64,000 nucleotides of DNA from Bostrychus sinensis (GCA_020698575.1 CM036251.1:2817788-2881787); one strand, 5' to 3'; shown: positions 34,832 through 46,799, numbered from the stretch's first letter. The notes: generated by a model not told the origin, from the letters alone. Made by a program: numbers and translations.

Positions 34832-35004
34832 GGACAGATGAGGAGCGTGGCATTAAGAACTGGAGGGCCAGCGTTGGTCTGGTGGACAGTGATGACAGCA
34901 GTGACCTGTCCTGCTACGACGTCCCGTTCTGTGGAGAGCTCCTCAGACGCTTCAGGTTCCTCCAGCACCTGCCCTTCCTGCCCTCGTACAAGAACCAACA
35001 ATAA
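34832..35004 (+). CDS. SLC23 family transporter, last coding exon with stop
   Basis: Terminal coding exon. The acceptor is GGTTGTGTTCAG. The first two bases complete the Gly codon, then TDEERGI (the family has S/T-x-EERG here). The cytosolic C-terminal tail runs through NWRASVGLVDSDDSSDLSCY and DVPFCGELLRRFRFLQHLPF to SYKNQQ and TAA at 35002-35004. Fifty-six residues after the junction fit a normal SLC23 tail length. The acceptor lies only 23 nt after the end of a minisatellite that fills most of the preceding intron. Confidence 0.94.
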
Positions 35005-36134
35005 CAACATTCTCTTTTCTTTGTTTACAAATGTTTTTAACCTGTGTGAAGCTGTGCACAGGCAGCCTGGGAGTTCCTTGTACATTCTTTGTTGAGTTTT
35101 AAGTTCTATATAAATCTGCATTTTCACTTGTCTTATGCTGGATTTACATCACAAACATTATTTGTTCTGTTCCATTATTACTTTGTATAACCAAGTTTAG
35201 TACCACAGCTGTACTCATCTCCAACTGAAGCACTGCAATTAACTCAGAGCAATTTGTTTTTTAGAGACGTAGAGTATGTGTGTCCTGAGTCGCTCACTTT
35301 TTGGTATTTTTCGGTCTTCTAACAGACGTTCATAAAGACGTTAACTGGCTAACGCAAGCTAAACAAAAACTCCACATTTTGCTCTACCTCTGTGGTAATT
35401 TTTGTGTATTTATGCTAAGTGTTAATAAAATAATCATGATATAAAAATAATTTTGACAGGGAAATGCACAGGGAACGCTCAGGTCACACTCGGGCGACGT
35501 TCTTTCAGTGATCTTAGTGTTTTTGTAGCTAACTTTGTCCGTCTTATTATTTTCTGATTAACGTTAGCTTAGCCCACAATCTTATTTTGAAAGACGGAAA
35601 CAAGGAACCGGGTGTGAAAATTTGTTAACGTAAATATCCTAGCCTTAAATTGGAGCCGAAAAATCCAACAAATAAGGCTGAAAACGCCAGAAAGGTGAGC
35701 GTGTCCGACTCAGGGCCATAGCACTGCCGAGCTTAAACCTCGGACGATAGCGCTATTTCATATGACCACAATAAAATATTTGTAAAAGAAACTATCCAAC
35801 CAATATATCCTTATAAACGTAAGCAAATGTACTTTTATTGTATACAGTTTGCATTAAAGAAGAGAGCAATGAGCAATTTTATGACTTATTAAAGATAAAA
35901 AAGTAATAGAATTTTAGCCGAAAGTGTCTGACTCAGGACACACGCTACATTACAGAATTAACCAACTCATGTGTGGCCAAGTAAAAATGTGCAGTGACTG
36001 GAAATATATTGCTTGTGCTGTGCTACTTTAAATATCACAGTCATCACAAAAGAAGGAAAACGGTCATCCTCAGTATGTGCCAGAAGCTATTTATTCAGGA
36101 GTTTGTCCGAGCTTTACCAGGTTTTCCAACAGTT
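35005..36134 (+). other. SLC23 3' UTR candidate and intergenic sequence
   Basis: No further coding exon is seen after the stop. The first canonical AATAAA in the sense direction is at 35424-35429, about 420 nt after the stop, and is a plausible polyadenylation signal but not proven. The rest to 36134 is A/T-rich without recognisable genes. Confidence 0.45.
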
Positions 36135-36480
36135 TCCACAAATTCTTTAAATATCCCATATTATGTTTTGTTTGTTTTTTGCATTAGTATTTCAGGTTTT
36201 ATAACTTAAAATAATGTATCTGTGGAAAACCACGTCTTTTGTGGAGCTGTTACTGTGACTCTGCAGAGAACGCTTGGATTAGGTGTCTGTCGCCCCCTGC
36301 TGGCAACGCTGGGGACTGGGGACGGAGCATAAAATGGCTAATTAGCACAACTGTTAGCGACATGAGGCTAACAGATTTCTGAGCTGATGCTTCGTGGTGA
36401 CGGAGGTTTACTTCTGCAGCTCTGTTTTTGAGGAGGAGACCACATTAGAACATGGTTAAAGGAGAAGAAAAGTAGATTTA
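36135..36480 (-). repeat. interspersed repeat, copy B (inverse of 11680-12145)
   Basis: Contains TGTCGCCCCCTGCTGGCAAC, GCTGTTACTGTGACTCTGCA and GCTGATGCTTCGTGGTGACG, all present in inverse orientation in copy A. It is non-coding. Confidence 0.75.
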
Positions 36481-37131
36481 GTAGAATAGGGGAGCTTTAA
36501 GGTGTTCATGACTGTAACTATCACACTTTTGGAACCGTCACTTTTTTAAATATCTCATCGCTTCTGCCTCAGTTTGACAGTGTTCTCATCATTGCTGTAA
36601 TTGTCTCTTTATCTCAGTTGGACAATGTGTCCTTCTACCTCAACATCATCAAAACAGCTTTGTCCCGTGGTGTTGTATAAAGATATTGTCCATTTTTATT
36701 GAAGCTTTTATTAAGTAAGTATGATTTTTAAGTATTGTAATTAATTTTACTAATATTTTGTATAATAATTATAAAACACTGTGAGAAGAAAGGGTTAAGA
36801 CAAACCTGAATAAAACCCTTTACTAAATATGTTCAACAGAAATGTCTGAGTCGTCCTCAATCTGTTTTTTTTTTTCACTTTTCTTTATCTTCTAATACAT
36901 CTGTTTTTTCCTCTTGTGTTGGACACAGTGACACCAGGAAGTTACAGATTCACTGATGTCAACAAAAAACTTCAGTCCAGACCAGAACATTATTGGTCCA
37001 TGTTTGGAGAAATTACCCAACCAAAGATCTTGGGTGGGAGCAGTGAAGTATTCAGTTCACATTAGAAGACCACCACTAGTGCCCCTTCACAATTACCCAG
37101 GATGCACTGCTCCCAGAGAGTGGATCTCATC
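36481..37131 (+). other. intergenic sequence, nothing recognised
   Basis: A/T-rich, with no supported gene. Confidence 0.45.
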
Positions 37132-37645
37132 CATGGATGTATTATAGACCTGGATAATGAATGACGTCATGACCGCCGTTGTTTTCAATGGCCGTGCTCA
37201 TTGGCGCGTGATGCCAAAAGTTTTTTACTTCCGCGTTACTTCTGCGTTGTGCAGCCCATAGAGGGCGCACTGCGGCCCTCGAGCAAGCACAGTGTAGCTC
37301 CACGTACGACGTGACCAGCTCTGACTAATAGGCACGATGGCGGGTTAGAACGGTGACGTCACAAGCCATAAAAATTATTTTTTAGCCAAATTTAAGATTT
37401 CGAAGAGGGAAAAAGTCCATGGTGTGAAAATAGATAATAAACACTACAAAATCCGAGCATTTTGGAATTTGTAGGTGTCCTGTCAACCGAGCACGAGGTG
37501 TTTCTTTTTACATTGCGCTCTATGGGAAAAATGCTTTCTGGGCCGCATTGGATTTTTCGCTGCAGTTCCGCAGAGCGGCCACTAGGAAATTTGGCATCAG
37601 GGGAGAGGGGGAGGTGTCCTATCCAGGTCTTATTATACATCCATG
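37132..37645. mobile_element. TIR element (TATAGACCTGGATA ends)
   Basis: Left CATGGATGTATTATAGACC then TGGATA, and right TATCCAGGTCTTATTATAC then ATCCATG, are inverted repeats of about 25 bp with a one-base gap. The interior is non-coding and has ATGACGTCATGAC (CRE-like) near the left end. Confidence 0.8.
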
Positions 37646-37819
37646 ACCTCATCTCATTATACAAAGTTACTCTCTTTTACTGACAATCTGTACACCAGAA
37701 AGTACAACAGAACAATGTGTTAATAATACACCATGTACTCTTGCAGGTAATCGTATTTTTATCTTACAAATGCAAAATTTTGGCCCGGCCAGCCATAAAT
37801 TTTCTTAAAAGTATTTAGC

Positions 37820-38337
37820 TCACCTGCCTTTACACGCATATGAACTTAAGTGACATCCTTTTCTTAATCCACAGGGTTTAATATGATGTCGGCCCACCCT
37901 TGCTTCACAGCTTCAACTCTTCTGGGAAGGCTTTCCCCAAAGTTTGGGAATGTTTATGGGAATTTTGGACCATTCTTCCAGAAGCGCATTTGTGAGGTTA
38001 GACAATGATGTTGTACAGAAGTCCTGGCTCTCAGTCTTTGCTCTAATTCATCCCAAAGGTGTTCTATCAGGTTGAGGTCAGGACCCAGTCAAGTTCTTCC
38101 ACACCAAACTCACTCATCCATGTCTTTATGGACCAGGCTTTGTGTTCTGGTGCAGTCATGTTGGAACAGGAAGGGGCCATCCTCAAACTGTTCCCACAAA
38201 GTTGGGAGCATGGAATTGTCCAAAATCTCACTGGAACTAAGCAGCCAAGCCCAGCTCCTGAAAAACAACCCCACACCATAATCCCAGTTCAGTTATTTGG
38301 GTGGGTGAGTGAATACTTTTGGAAATATAGTGTACTT
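37820..38337 (-). pseudogene. Tc1/mariner-like transposase remnant with internal deletions
   Basis: The minus strand reads MVWGCFSGAGLGCL from 38279, then in other frames KAWSIKTWMSEFGVEELDW and PDLNLIEHLWDELE, blocks of the DD34E transposase of Tc1-type elements. The last E of the catalytic triad is present. The right end GTGAGTGAATACTTTTGGAA with ATATAGTGTA looks like a Tc1 terminal repeat, and AAGTATTTAGCTCACCTGCC at 37828 is the other end region. Internal deletions and frame changes make it defective. Confidence 0.85.
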
Positions 38338-38494
38338 TCTTTTTAAAAGCCTTTTAAAAAGTCTAAAATCTGTCTTTAAAAGAGTCTGGTTCCTCAGCCA
38401 CAGAGAGCCTTTTTCAGTCGACTCTCTGGACACCGACCTATCACAGGCGTTTATCCACAGCATGTGAGTGAATTTAATACGTTTTCTCACTTGG

Positions 38495-38800
38495 TTAACA
38501 GCGTTTAGGTCTTTCCTTCGTCACCTGTTGGTTCTGCTGAAGTCCTCGTTGTTGTTCAGTCCTTCCATTTTAACAACAGTAAAGTCCCTCTGACGTCCCA
38601 CGTAACCACCACATTCAAACAAACCCACTTTTCCCACAAGGCTTTGTACAACTGGCTTCTGCTGCTGTCCCCGTTCACAAATAAGGACAGAGCTGCTCAG
38701 AATACAGCATATCCTGGTGTTTTAATGACAAAACCGGCAACAATTCTTCATAAGCTCCATGTTTGTTTTGGATACAAGGCAAATACCTGTTTAGTCGACT
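38495..38800 (+). repeat. interspersed repeat shared with 23516-23840
   Basis: Same orientation and long matching blocks as 23516-23840, with a deletion after GTTGTTGTTCAGTCC. Confidence 0.8.
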
Positions 38801-39774
38801 TTGGTTTCTGGGCAATGGAACAAATTGATACAGATTTATTAGAATATGATATACATTTTATCAATTAGATCACTTCATGGACAAAGTTCCGGACCTAACC
38901 CATTGTTTGATGTAGAATTCTGCTTTTGGGAAAACTTCTTTTTGCAACCTTTTATATAACGGAGGAGAGGACTTTAACTAAACACATAAAAAGACAGCTT
39001 GAATTTTCCTAAACACAGATATATCAGAAGGTTTTTGTTCCACATTTCCATGTTTTCATCCACTGTAAGTCTTTGATACACGTTTCTTCAGTGAGTTTTG
39101 TAAATAAACTTCAGCTCAGTCCCAGTTCAGCCTCAGCCTACAGTACGTTTATGTGATTAAACAGCGTGTTGTCCATTGTTGAGATGAAGCAGGTCACATG
39201 GGTCTCTCTCATTGGATTAAACTGCGCTGCTCGTTCATCACATTCATTTCTAACGCGATAAAGGCCTTTCCTCCTGAAGATCTGCTGTTTACAGAGAGGT
39301 GCACCAGGTCAGGGACAAGCTTTAATCACTGCACAGAGAACAGTTCTGAAAAGCCTTGTGAAAGTGTTTGAAAAGAGATGTGTCATTACTGGGAAAGAAT
39401 AAAAATCAGACCATGACAACAAGCTTTGGCCAATCACAAGCAAAACTTAAAGTCAGTGGAATACAGGGGCATCAGTGTGGGCTGAAAACCCTGCATGAAC
39501 AGTGACTATTCCAGCTACATCTGCAAAGCACTGAAATGATAAAACATTCATGCAGGTCAAAGGTTAATTAAGAGAGCAAGAAGTAAGGACATGCAACCAA
39601 GGCTCAGTGGCCACAGGTTTGTGTTTAGATGGTGAGTTTTCTGTAAAACACAACGTCGCTGCTGTGATGTCCTTGAAAATTTGAGGCAGATCATCTGGAA
39701 ACATCTGTGGAGCCAACTGTCTACCCATCCTGCTACAGTAGTTTCACAGTTTAATTGGTGCTCTCATGTACCTT
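38801..39774 (+). other. intergenic sequence, nothing recognised
   Basis: No gene or clear repeat end is seen. Confidence 0.45.
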
Positions 39775-40729
39775 AAAGTTCCAGTACCTAATATATTTTT
39801 CATCCAGTTGAGAAAAATGGTTTAGACCCCATATAGTATATTGCAAAAAAAATCTTGCTTTATAATGGCATCTGTTGGTTATTATAAGCAATTTTGAGAA
39901 ATGAACACTCAATAGAGATAGGAGGAACTCCAACGCAGGGACGGTGGAGGCCTTGGCCAATCACAAGCCTCCTGACGCCCATGGACTTCAGAGAGAACCC
40001 CATTGGCTGTTGCTGTTCAGTGTCTTTGCCATGGTCTGCGCGTGCACAGTTCGTAAACAGAGACAGCATGGCGGCCGAAGTACCAGAGGGCAAAGTGGCG
40101 ATTCCTGCATTAGCGGTTACAGCAGACACTGCTAAAGCTCCTAAACAAAGGAAAACAGAAGGAGTAAAGAAAAGCACAAATGGGACGATAAAAGAAATAA
40201 AACACGAATAAATATTAACTGCATTCCAAAGATGGAGAGAACTAACGTTACGCGACTGCATTGCAAACTAAGTTTCTATTCACTATGTTTTTATTAACAT
40301 TGTGGTCAGTTTCTCTTGTTTCGTTACATTTTAAACAAATTGCAAACAGATATAAGCCTTACGTTGCCAGGGCTTAGCCTTATGTTGCTAATGCTAATAT
40401 AGTTAGCGCTGTAGTCTCCGGACCTTATCACTCTTGAGTCCCATCATGTCAGAGCTCCACACGCTCAGCTTTCTCATAGCTACGTGTCCTCACCTACTAA
40501 CACCAATTTCCCAGTCATTTTTATGCCTAAATCTCCGTTTCACTCGCCGCTTCAGTCCCGAGTTGTGCAAGCGTATGAGGTGCGCACATGAATTCATGCG
40601 CGAGACGAGAGAAAAGCCTGGGAGGGGTTTGTGAGAGTGAGTAAGGAGCTAAGGGCGGGGCTTCCGTTTGAAACTCAACTGTCTCTCTCTCTCCTGGTTC
40701 TGAAAAAGACAATCAGGTACTGGAACTTT
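39775..40729. mobile_element. TIR-bounded element carrying a promoter-like ORF
   Basis: AAAGTTCCAGTACCT at 39775-39789 and AGGTACTGGAACTTT at 40715-40729 form a perfect 15-bp inverted pair enclosing 955 bp. Inside are two CCAAT-type motifs (GGCCAATCACAAGCC; CCCATTGGCTG) and the start of a short ORF at 40068. The superfamily is unclear and no target duplication is visible. Confidence 0.65.
40068..40211 (+). CDS. short unidentified ORF in promoter-like context (47 aa)
   Basis: The ATG is in a strong initiation context (GACAGCATGG) downstream of CCAAT-type boxes. The product starts MAAEVPEGKVAIPALAVTAD, is rich in K/T further on, and stops at 40209-40211. I do not recognise the protein. A possible donor (GGA|GTAAAG near 40161) would make it a first exon. 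It lies inside the 39775-40729 TIR pair, so it is probably transposon cargo or a transposon 5' exon rather than a host gene. Confidence 0.35.
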   Translation: MAAEVPEGKVAIPALAVTADTAKAPKQRKTEGVKKSTNGTIKEIKHE

Positions 40730-41464
40730 CTCCATAAGAAGTCATTCACATGGTTTTTAGGCAGCTTTTTACAGATGCCCTTCCTGACATAAACCTCAGC
40801 ATATTATTCAGGCTTAAACAATGTGAATTGGCCACAGAGAAAAGGCAGTTCAGGTTTTATATAGGACAAAAAAGGCAATGCAGTTTGATTGTTGGGCATG
40901 AAGCCACATTAAATATAACATTATGGCATAGCTCTATTTCTGCCTTTTTTGGAAACAAATACTAACACTGATAAAGCACCCCAGGGCTCTCTGTCTGCAG
41001 TTTATCCTCTGACACACGTGGACACTCTCAGGACATGTCCCCCTCTCTCTCTGAAGTCATATATCTGAGGTTCCAGTCATATATCACAGAGTCTGGAGCC
41101 AATCAGACCCCCGTGTCCCAGTGAAGAGGCGTCCAGCAGTGAGGAGGTCAAACTGGAGCTCTAAAACCCCGGAGCACTGGGACCTCACGGCGAAACAACA
41201 GACCATAAAACTCAGTGTCGCAGCTGGCTCTCGGACACCGAAGATTTACAAACAGAAGCGCAAAACAGGGGACAGTTTGGTTTTTTAGCTGTTTCTTGGA
41301 CAAGAATTTATAGAAACAGCTCTGAGCACCAAAAGCACTGTTCGTAAATTGGCTGCTGGTTCAGAAAATTCACTAAGTTACATAGCTGCAAACTGATCTC
41401 GGGTTAAAGGATCTGTCCAGCTGTGAACTGCAGCTATTTCAGACATTGAAACTGAAATAAGGCC
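40730..41464 (+). other. intergenic sequence, nothing recognised
   Basis: Contains a local direct repeat of GTCATATATC (41057-41090) but no gene. Confidence 0.45.
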
Positions 41465-41640
41465 CAGACTGGCGGCACCGTGGCAAGGTGGTTAGCTCGG
41501 TCACCTCACAGCAAGAAGCTTCCCTGGGTTTGATTCCTCGACCGTGTGGGGCCTTTCTGTGTGGAGTTTGTTCTTCTCATGTCTGAGTGGGTTTCCTCCA
41601 GGTATTCTGGTGCCCTCATCAACCTAAAACATGCACAACA
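41465..41640 (+). repeat. DANA/V-SINE-like SINE
   Basis: Starts GGCGGCACCGTGGCAAGGTG, then CACAGCAAGAAG, GGTTTGATTCC and GGGGCCTTTCTGTGTGGAGT, with GGGTTTCCTCCAGGT. This is the same family as 21655-21860, with a better-preserved 5' end. Confidence 0.85.
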
Positions 41641-43234
41641 GACTAATCCTCCAGCTAGGTTCTCCTGATCGGGATCCACAGCGGTTGACCACTGAGATTT
41701 TGTGCCTGAGCTTGAGGCCTAGGCTGTAATACCAGTGCCATGTGCTATTACTCAGCGAGCGTGCCTTTCCATCTACAGCAAAGCGAGTGCTCATGTGAAT
41801 AAAAGCATGTGGCCGATGCACGCCGTTTAAGAATGAGCCTACAGAGAAGTTAAGTTTACCTGAGGTGAGAGAGAGGCGGCGACCGGGGCTGGGTAGTTGC
41901 TTAAAATGTAGAGCCATGTTAAAACCACACACCAATCTTGAAGAAAAGGCTTTCATTTAGCCAAAAAATAAAGTACAAAGCATATATGGGCTTGTAAAAG
42001 AGGTCAGAATTAATACAAAGTCAATTTAGCAAAGTATATCTAACCTTACACTGAACACAAGACAAAAGACCTAACAAAGAGCACACACAGGGGACATTTA
42101 AGCCGGCTGATCAGACCAGAAAACACAACGGGGCAACGAGACTAAACAATACACACTAGACCAAAAAGTAAATGCACTAAATAGGGATTAGATTTAGCCA
42201 AATGAATTAGGGAGTCAGGGAGGTACCGCCAATACTGAGGTGACTGACAGCAGACAGGCTCCAATCTCCCAAGTGCCATGAAAAAGAGACGATAGTTACA
42301 AATAAGCACAAAATAAAGCATGTTTTATGTTAAATACGAAAGTAAATTGTGTGTATTGTAACTGATGATTGTATATTGTGGTAATGTGTGAAATGAATGA
42401 AATGCTTGCTTATACCCCCAAACTCCAACGTCTATCCATTGCACATTGTTGCCAGCAGGAGGCGACAGACACCTAATCCAAGCTTTACAATGTGAAATAT
42501 TAATGGAAAGGTGTCCAAACTATTTCAAAAAGCCTGAAAAAAAAGAAAGAAAAATAGAAAATACACAATTCTGCTCATAACTCTATTACACAGTGTGTCA
42601 AATCCTTCAAGCTTTTCTGAGACACTGAGAAAAAGCAGCACAAAGTTTTGAACGCTGACTTCATTTTAGTTTGTTCATTTGTTCAAGATGCTCAGATACA
42701 GCAGGAAGTCTATACACACAAACATTTTGGCCCTCTTCAGATGTTTTTATGATTCAATTTTGCTAAACATTATCACAGTATAAAAAGTCATATTGCAAAA
42801 GAAATAATCCTTCAATATCACGCTGCTATTTTTATGTTCATTTATTTTAAACAGATGTCTGCTTTTATGAGAACCACAAATATCCCCTCTTTAGTTTGGA
42901 GGAGACACAGGCTTTTTATATTAAATTTAAATATTTTCAAACAACTTTGGAGATGCTTTGACCCCAAAACACTGTGTCTGGGTATGATATATTTACAGTT
43001 AGTCTGGATTAGCTCCTAGCATTTTATAACACTTTCATTTAGAAATACTATGTTTGAATGACGAATTTAAAAATCCGTTATGGAAACTGTCTTTTGTCTC
43101 TTCTTAGCGTAATAAACATCAGTATTTCCCCAGTGGTGAGTCAGGGTCCAAAAGTGAGTCAGTTCCTGTCTCCGACTTCCCAAATACTTTAAGATCATGT
43201 GGTTTTGTGGAGCCGTGCTCATAAAACCTTAAAG
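41641..43234 (+). other. intergenic sequence, mostly unrecognised
   Basis: Holds a short fragment of the copy A/B repeat at 42449-42486 (GTTGCCAGCAGGAGGCGACA). No gene is visible. Confidence 0.45.
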
Positions 43235-43861
43235 GAGAGCAGTAGGGATGTAACGATTGATTGAAGTCACAATTCGAGTCATGATTTTCTGTTCACGATC
43301 ACGTTTTTTTTTTTTTCAATTTTTATTAGTTAGACTTAGTTGCAGTATAACCAAAATATTTTTTTTACAGAGCCTATTTGTGTCTCCTTATCAAATAAAA
43401 TTTTTTGGACATTTCATAATTACTCAGATGTAATAAAAAAAAAAAAGTAGTATTAAAACAATAACATGTAAAAACTACAAAAATATTAAACATAATTTGC
43501 TAGTGACTTTTATTAACATCTTTCTACTTTTTTCCAAAAACAGAGACACTTTAGTAGCAAGCAATGCACAGAGAAGCAGCTCATCATGAATCCACTCCTC
43601 AAGAAATATAAAATGGGCCTAATAAAAGTCAAGTTTTATAAAAATATCAGTGAGGAAAGACTCATCCTCAGTAAAGACTCTGATCTCCATGGAAACGCTT
43701 CAGGGGAGGGGCCACTGAAACTTCAGATAAACTTTAGCTGTTGTTAGCCACTTAGCTTTCCTTTAGCTCGCTGCTAACAACAAGCTACTTTCTGAACGAT
43801 GGTAAACGGAGCAAACAGGAGCAGCCTAAATAAAACCTTCAGAGGTGTCTCTGTCCTGGGT

Positions 43862-43893
<32 letters not shown>

Positions 43894-44055
43894 CCTCTGT
43901 GACTGAGGACGCTGTGCTCCTCCTCTGTGTGAGACGCACCGAGGAGAGAAAGTACACTCCCGAGTCGCTCCGAGTAATTAGTAAAAAGTGCAGCCTTTTC
44001 ACGTTCCCAGCACGTCGGGCTGGTGATTTTACGAGTTCTGTAAACTAAAACTTGA

Positions 44056-45430
44056 TATAGACCCTTCTCACACAGCGTCATCTGATCACGTGATTTCCGC
44101 GGAGCCGCCATGTTGGATGGCAAAAGCCGGTTGTCACGGCCCGATTTGGATCAGTCCTGCTGTCTGTTAGCCTAACAAATTAAATTTGTTTTACTCATCA
44201 AAAATAGTTTAATGTGTCCTATATCTGTGATAGCATCTGCCAGCTGTCTTTTGAAATAAAAAAGTTAATGTTGCACTGTTTGACAAAGTTTATTCTTTAA
44301 AAAAGTCACATAAAAGATCGCTCCTGCTGTAATCATCAAATAAAGTAAAAACCGATCTGAGGTCAGTTCTTACTGTCTGCTCAGGTTTATTAGCAGGGTA
44401 AACACGTTTTCACAGACATTTAGCAAACTGGAGAGAAAAAGAAAATACAATGTTCAGGACAGCTTGGTATTTGTTCATTTCTGTGTGAGGATATGGAGAT
44501 TACAGGATTATTTTCACAACATGGAATACTTTGATGGAAATATATCTCGATATTTACTGATTGAGCGTTACTAATCCTGGATTGGACTGGTTTTGGACAG
44601 AGCCAGTGTTCAAAGGTAAAAAGTCTGTTTTTTCGGTTTGGGCACTGAGGAATCGTCATTAATTACACATATGTCCTATTTTAAGCATAAAGTTAACTTA
44701 ATTCCCATTTTGTACAGAACATAAGCTTTCTAACGATGTATATCATGCCTGTATTGACAAAATAATAACAGTGCAAATTATGTTTTCGCGGAGTTTTTTT
44801 CTGAATCTGGTCGCCGCTAGATTAAATGAGGTTAAACATATAAATCCTAATTCTCCATATCTCAGCAAATTTGCCACTTTTTAAGGCCTTAAATTTTGAT
44901 GTATAATTTTAGACTTGTAAACCTCCACGGAAAGCCTACTTTATTGAAGTATTTATATTGCCTTTTCACTAATCTGCGTCTCTTTTCTGCCTACTCACAT
45001 GGACAAGAGTTGTTTAGGGCACTTCCCATACTAAAGGTCTGTCACCATCCTGCCACTAAATATTGTTATGCCTCTAAGGAGCTCTCTGCCTCTTGTAAGC
45101 TTTTAATTGTGCCACTCTAAAGGGAGATTGTCGATTGATTGAATAAATAATTGTAAACGTTGTGGTATTCCAAAGCGGATTGTGTGTTGAAGGCTGGTAA
45201 CCCGTAATTTTGACATCATATGGGTCTTAAGCATCGACAAGTGAACATTTCTCTAAATATCGCTGTCTGACCTGACCACTTAACGTTAAGTATTGAACCG
45301 GTGTAGAAAGTGGTAAATATGAACTCAATTTCTATGCACGATCACTAATCGCTAGCCAGCTACACTGGCTTTTTGCCATCCAAAATGGCGGCGTCAACAA
45401 ACCAAGTCACGTGACTGAGAACGGTCTATA
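44056..45430. mobile_element. TIR element with TATAGACC ends
   Basis: Left TATAGACCCTTCTCACACAG and the right end in reverse, TATAGACCGTTCTCAGTCAC, begin inverted repeats of about 75 bp. These continue with TCACGTGA and with GCCGCCATGTTGGATGGCA versus GCCGCCATTTTGGATGGCA. There is no transposase. The ends resemble those of 18075-18905. Confidence 0.88.
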
Positions 45431-46783
45431 AATGCATGTTTCTCTTAAGTAAAATGTCCAGGTAATGATGTCTAGCTCCAAACACCTGAGCCAGATTACA
45501 CCTGAGGCCTGCACGCTGTTTTCTAGGTCCTGTAATTCTAATAATTACTCTGGTATTCAGACTTTTCAAGGGGAGCAAATTGAATTGGTAGAATCTTATA
45601 AATATTTGGGAATCTGGATAGATTCCAAATTTTCTTTCTGGACTCGTGGAACATATAATCAAAAAGTTGAGAAGTAAAATTGGGTTCCTGTATAGGAATA
45701 GGTCTTGTTTTTCCTCTCTTTCTAGAAAGATAATTGTCCAGTCACTAATAATGTCTGTATTTGATTATGGTGACATTATCTATGTAACTGTCACATTTCT
45801 ATTGTGTTCATCTACTGTATATGTAGCCCATTTGTTTCATTAGTGTGTAATTTTAAGTTTCACCAGAGAGGGCGTTGTAGTGTTGAAATGTGTTTGTGTG
45901 CGCTGCTAAAGTAAAAAGTAATTGGAAGAAGCGGCTCCAAGAAAAGGCATGGTTTGCAGACACACATCGACAAGTAAAAAAGAAGAAAATAAGTGCAAGA
46001 AAGAGAAGAGAAACACGCATAATTCCTTTTAAATAAGCACACAGCCAACGAGGTATGTTAGTTTGTTTTTAAGTTTTTACAAGTGTTTATAGTCGTCATT
46101 TGTCCTTATTTTCTGTTAGCTAATTGTTGTATTTGTCTTTGCTTTTCTTTAGTTTTCACGGTGGATTTATGTTGATTTGTCAAGTGTAAAATAAATTCAT
46201 CAGTCAGAGGAAACCACTTGTGTCTCGAGTGCTTAAAGGAGTTACAATCTATATGCACGCATCTTCTACCACTCTCAAGCCCCTTGATTCTGTTTATCAC
46301 AGTGCTCTACGTTTTACAACTGGAGATAGATATCTCACTCATCACTGCATGTTGTATGAAAAGCTAGGCCTTCTCTTAAAGCTCGCCGAGAACAGCATTG
46401 TCTTTTATTTGTTTATAAGGCTTTTTGTGGAACACTCCCTTTGTACCTATGTTCCCTTTTAAACTGTAGTAATAGTAATGATCAGACACGCTCACAGATG
46501 CACATCAGACTACGTGTGGAGCTTGGAAAGTCTGCTTTTTGTTTTTATGCCCCTGACAGATGGAACAAGCTTCAGAATACACTTAAATTAGATAGACTCA
46601 TTTCTGCAAACACATTTAAGGTTTTGCTTGAAAGTGCCTCTTATATAAGTTGCACATGTTTGACTTAATGGTGTTTTAAATGTATTTAATTGTGATTATT
46701 GGCTATGTAACTGTTTTGTAACAGGGCGCCCTTGTAAATGAGAGCTGACTCTCAATGGGCTATCCCTAAATAAATAAAAAAAA
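45431..46783 (+). pseudogene. LINE reverse transcriptase C-terminal fragment (L2/CR1-like), split by a solo LTR
   Basis: The plus strand encodes ELVESYKYLGIWIDSKFSFW, then in another frame KLRSKIGFLYRNRSCFSSLS and SVFDYGDIIY, interrupted at 45783. After the insertion it resumes with MHASSTTLKPLDSVYHSALR and ends with FYAPDRWNKLQNTLKLDRL. These are post-catalytic RT blocks of fish LINEs. The 3' end is CCTAAATAAATAAA. The copy is 5'-truncated and the clade assignment is tentative. Confidence 0.85.
45783..46246. mobile_element. solo LTR (464 bp) with 5-bp TSD
   Basis: Begins TGTAACTG and ends AGTTACA, the TG...CA form of LTRs, flanked by ATCTA at 45778-45782 and 46247-46251. Removing it would rejoin the D-Y-G-D-I-I-Y-M-H reading of the interrupted LINE in frame. 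It contains an AATAAA-type signal (AAATAAATTCATC near 46190). No internal retroelement genes are present, so it is the product of LTR-LTR recombination. Confidence 0.88.
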
Positions 46784-46799
46784 GGGGGCATCGCTGACT

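Noticed and set aside
40434..40712. Short ORFs on both strands near 40.4-40.7 kb
   Set aside because: Inside the TIR-bounded element, no domain, no clear start context.
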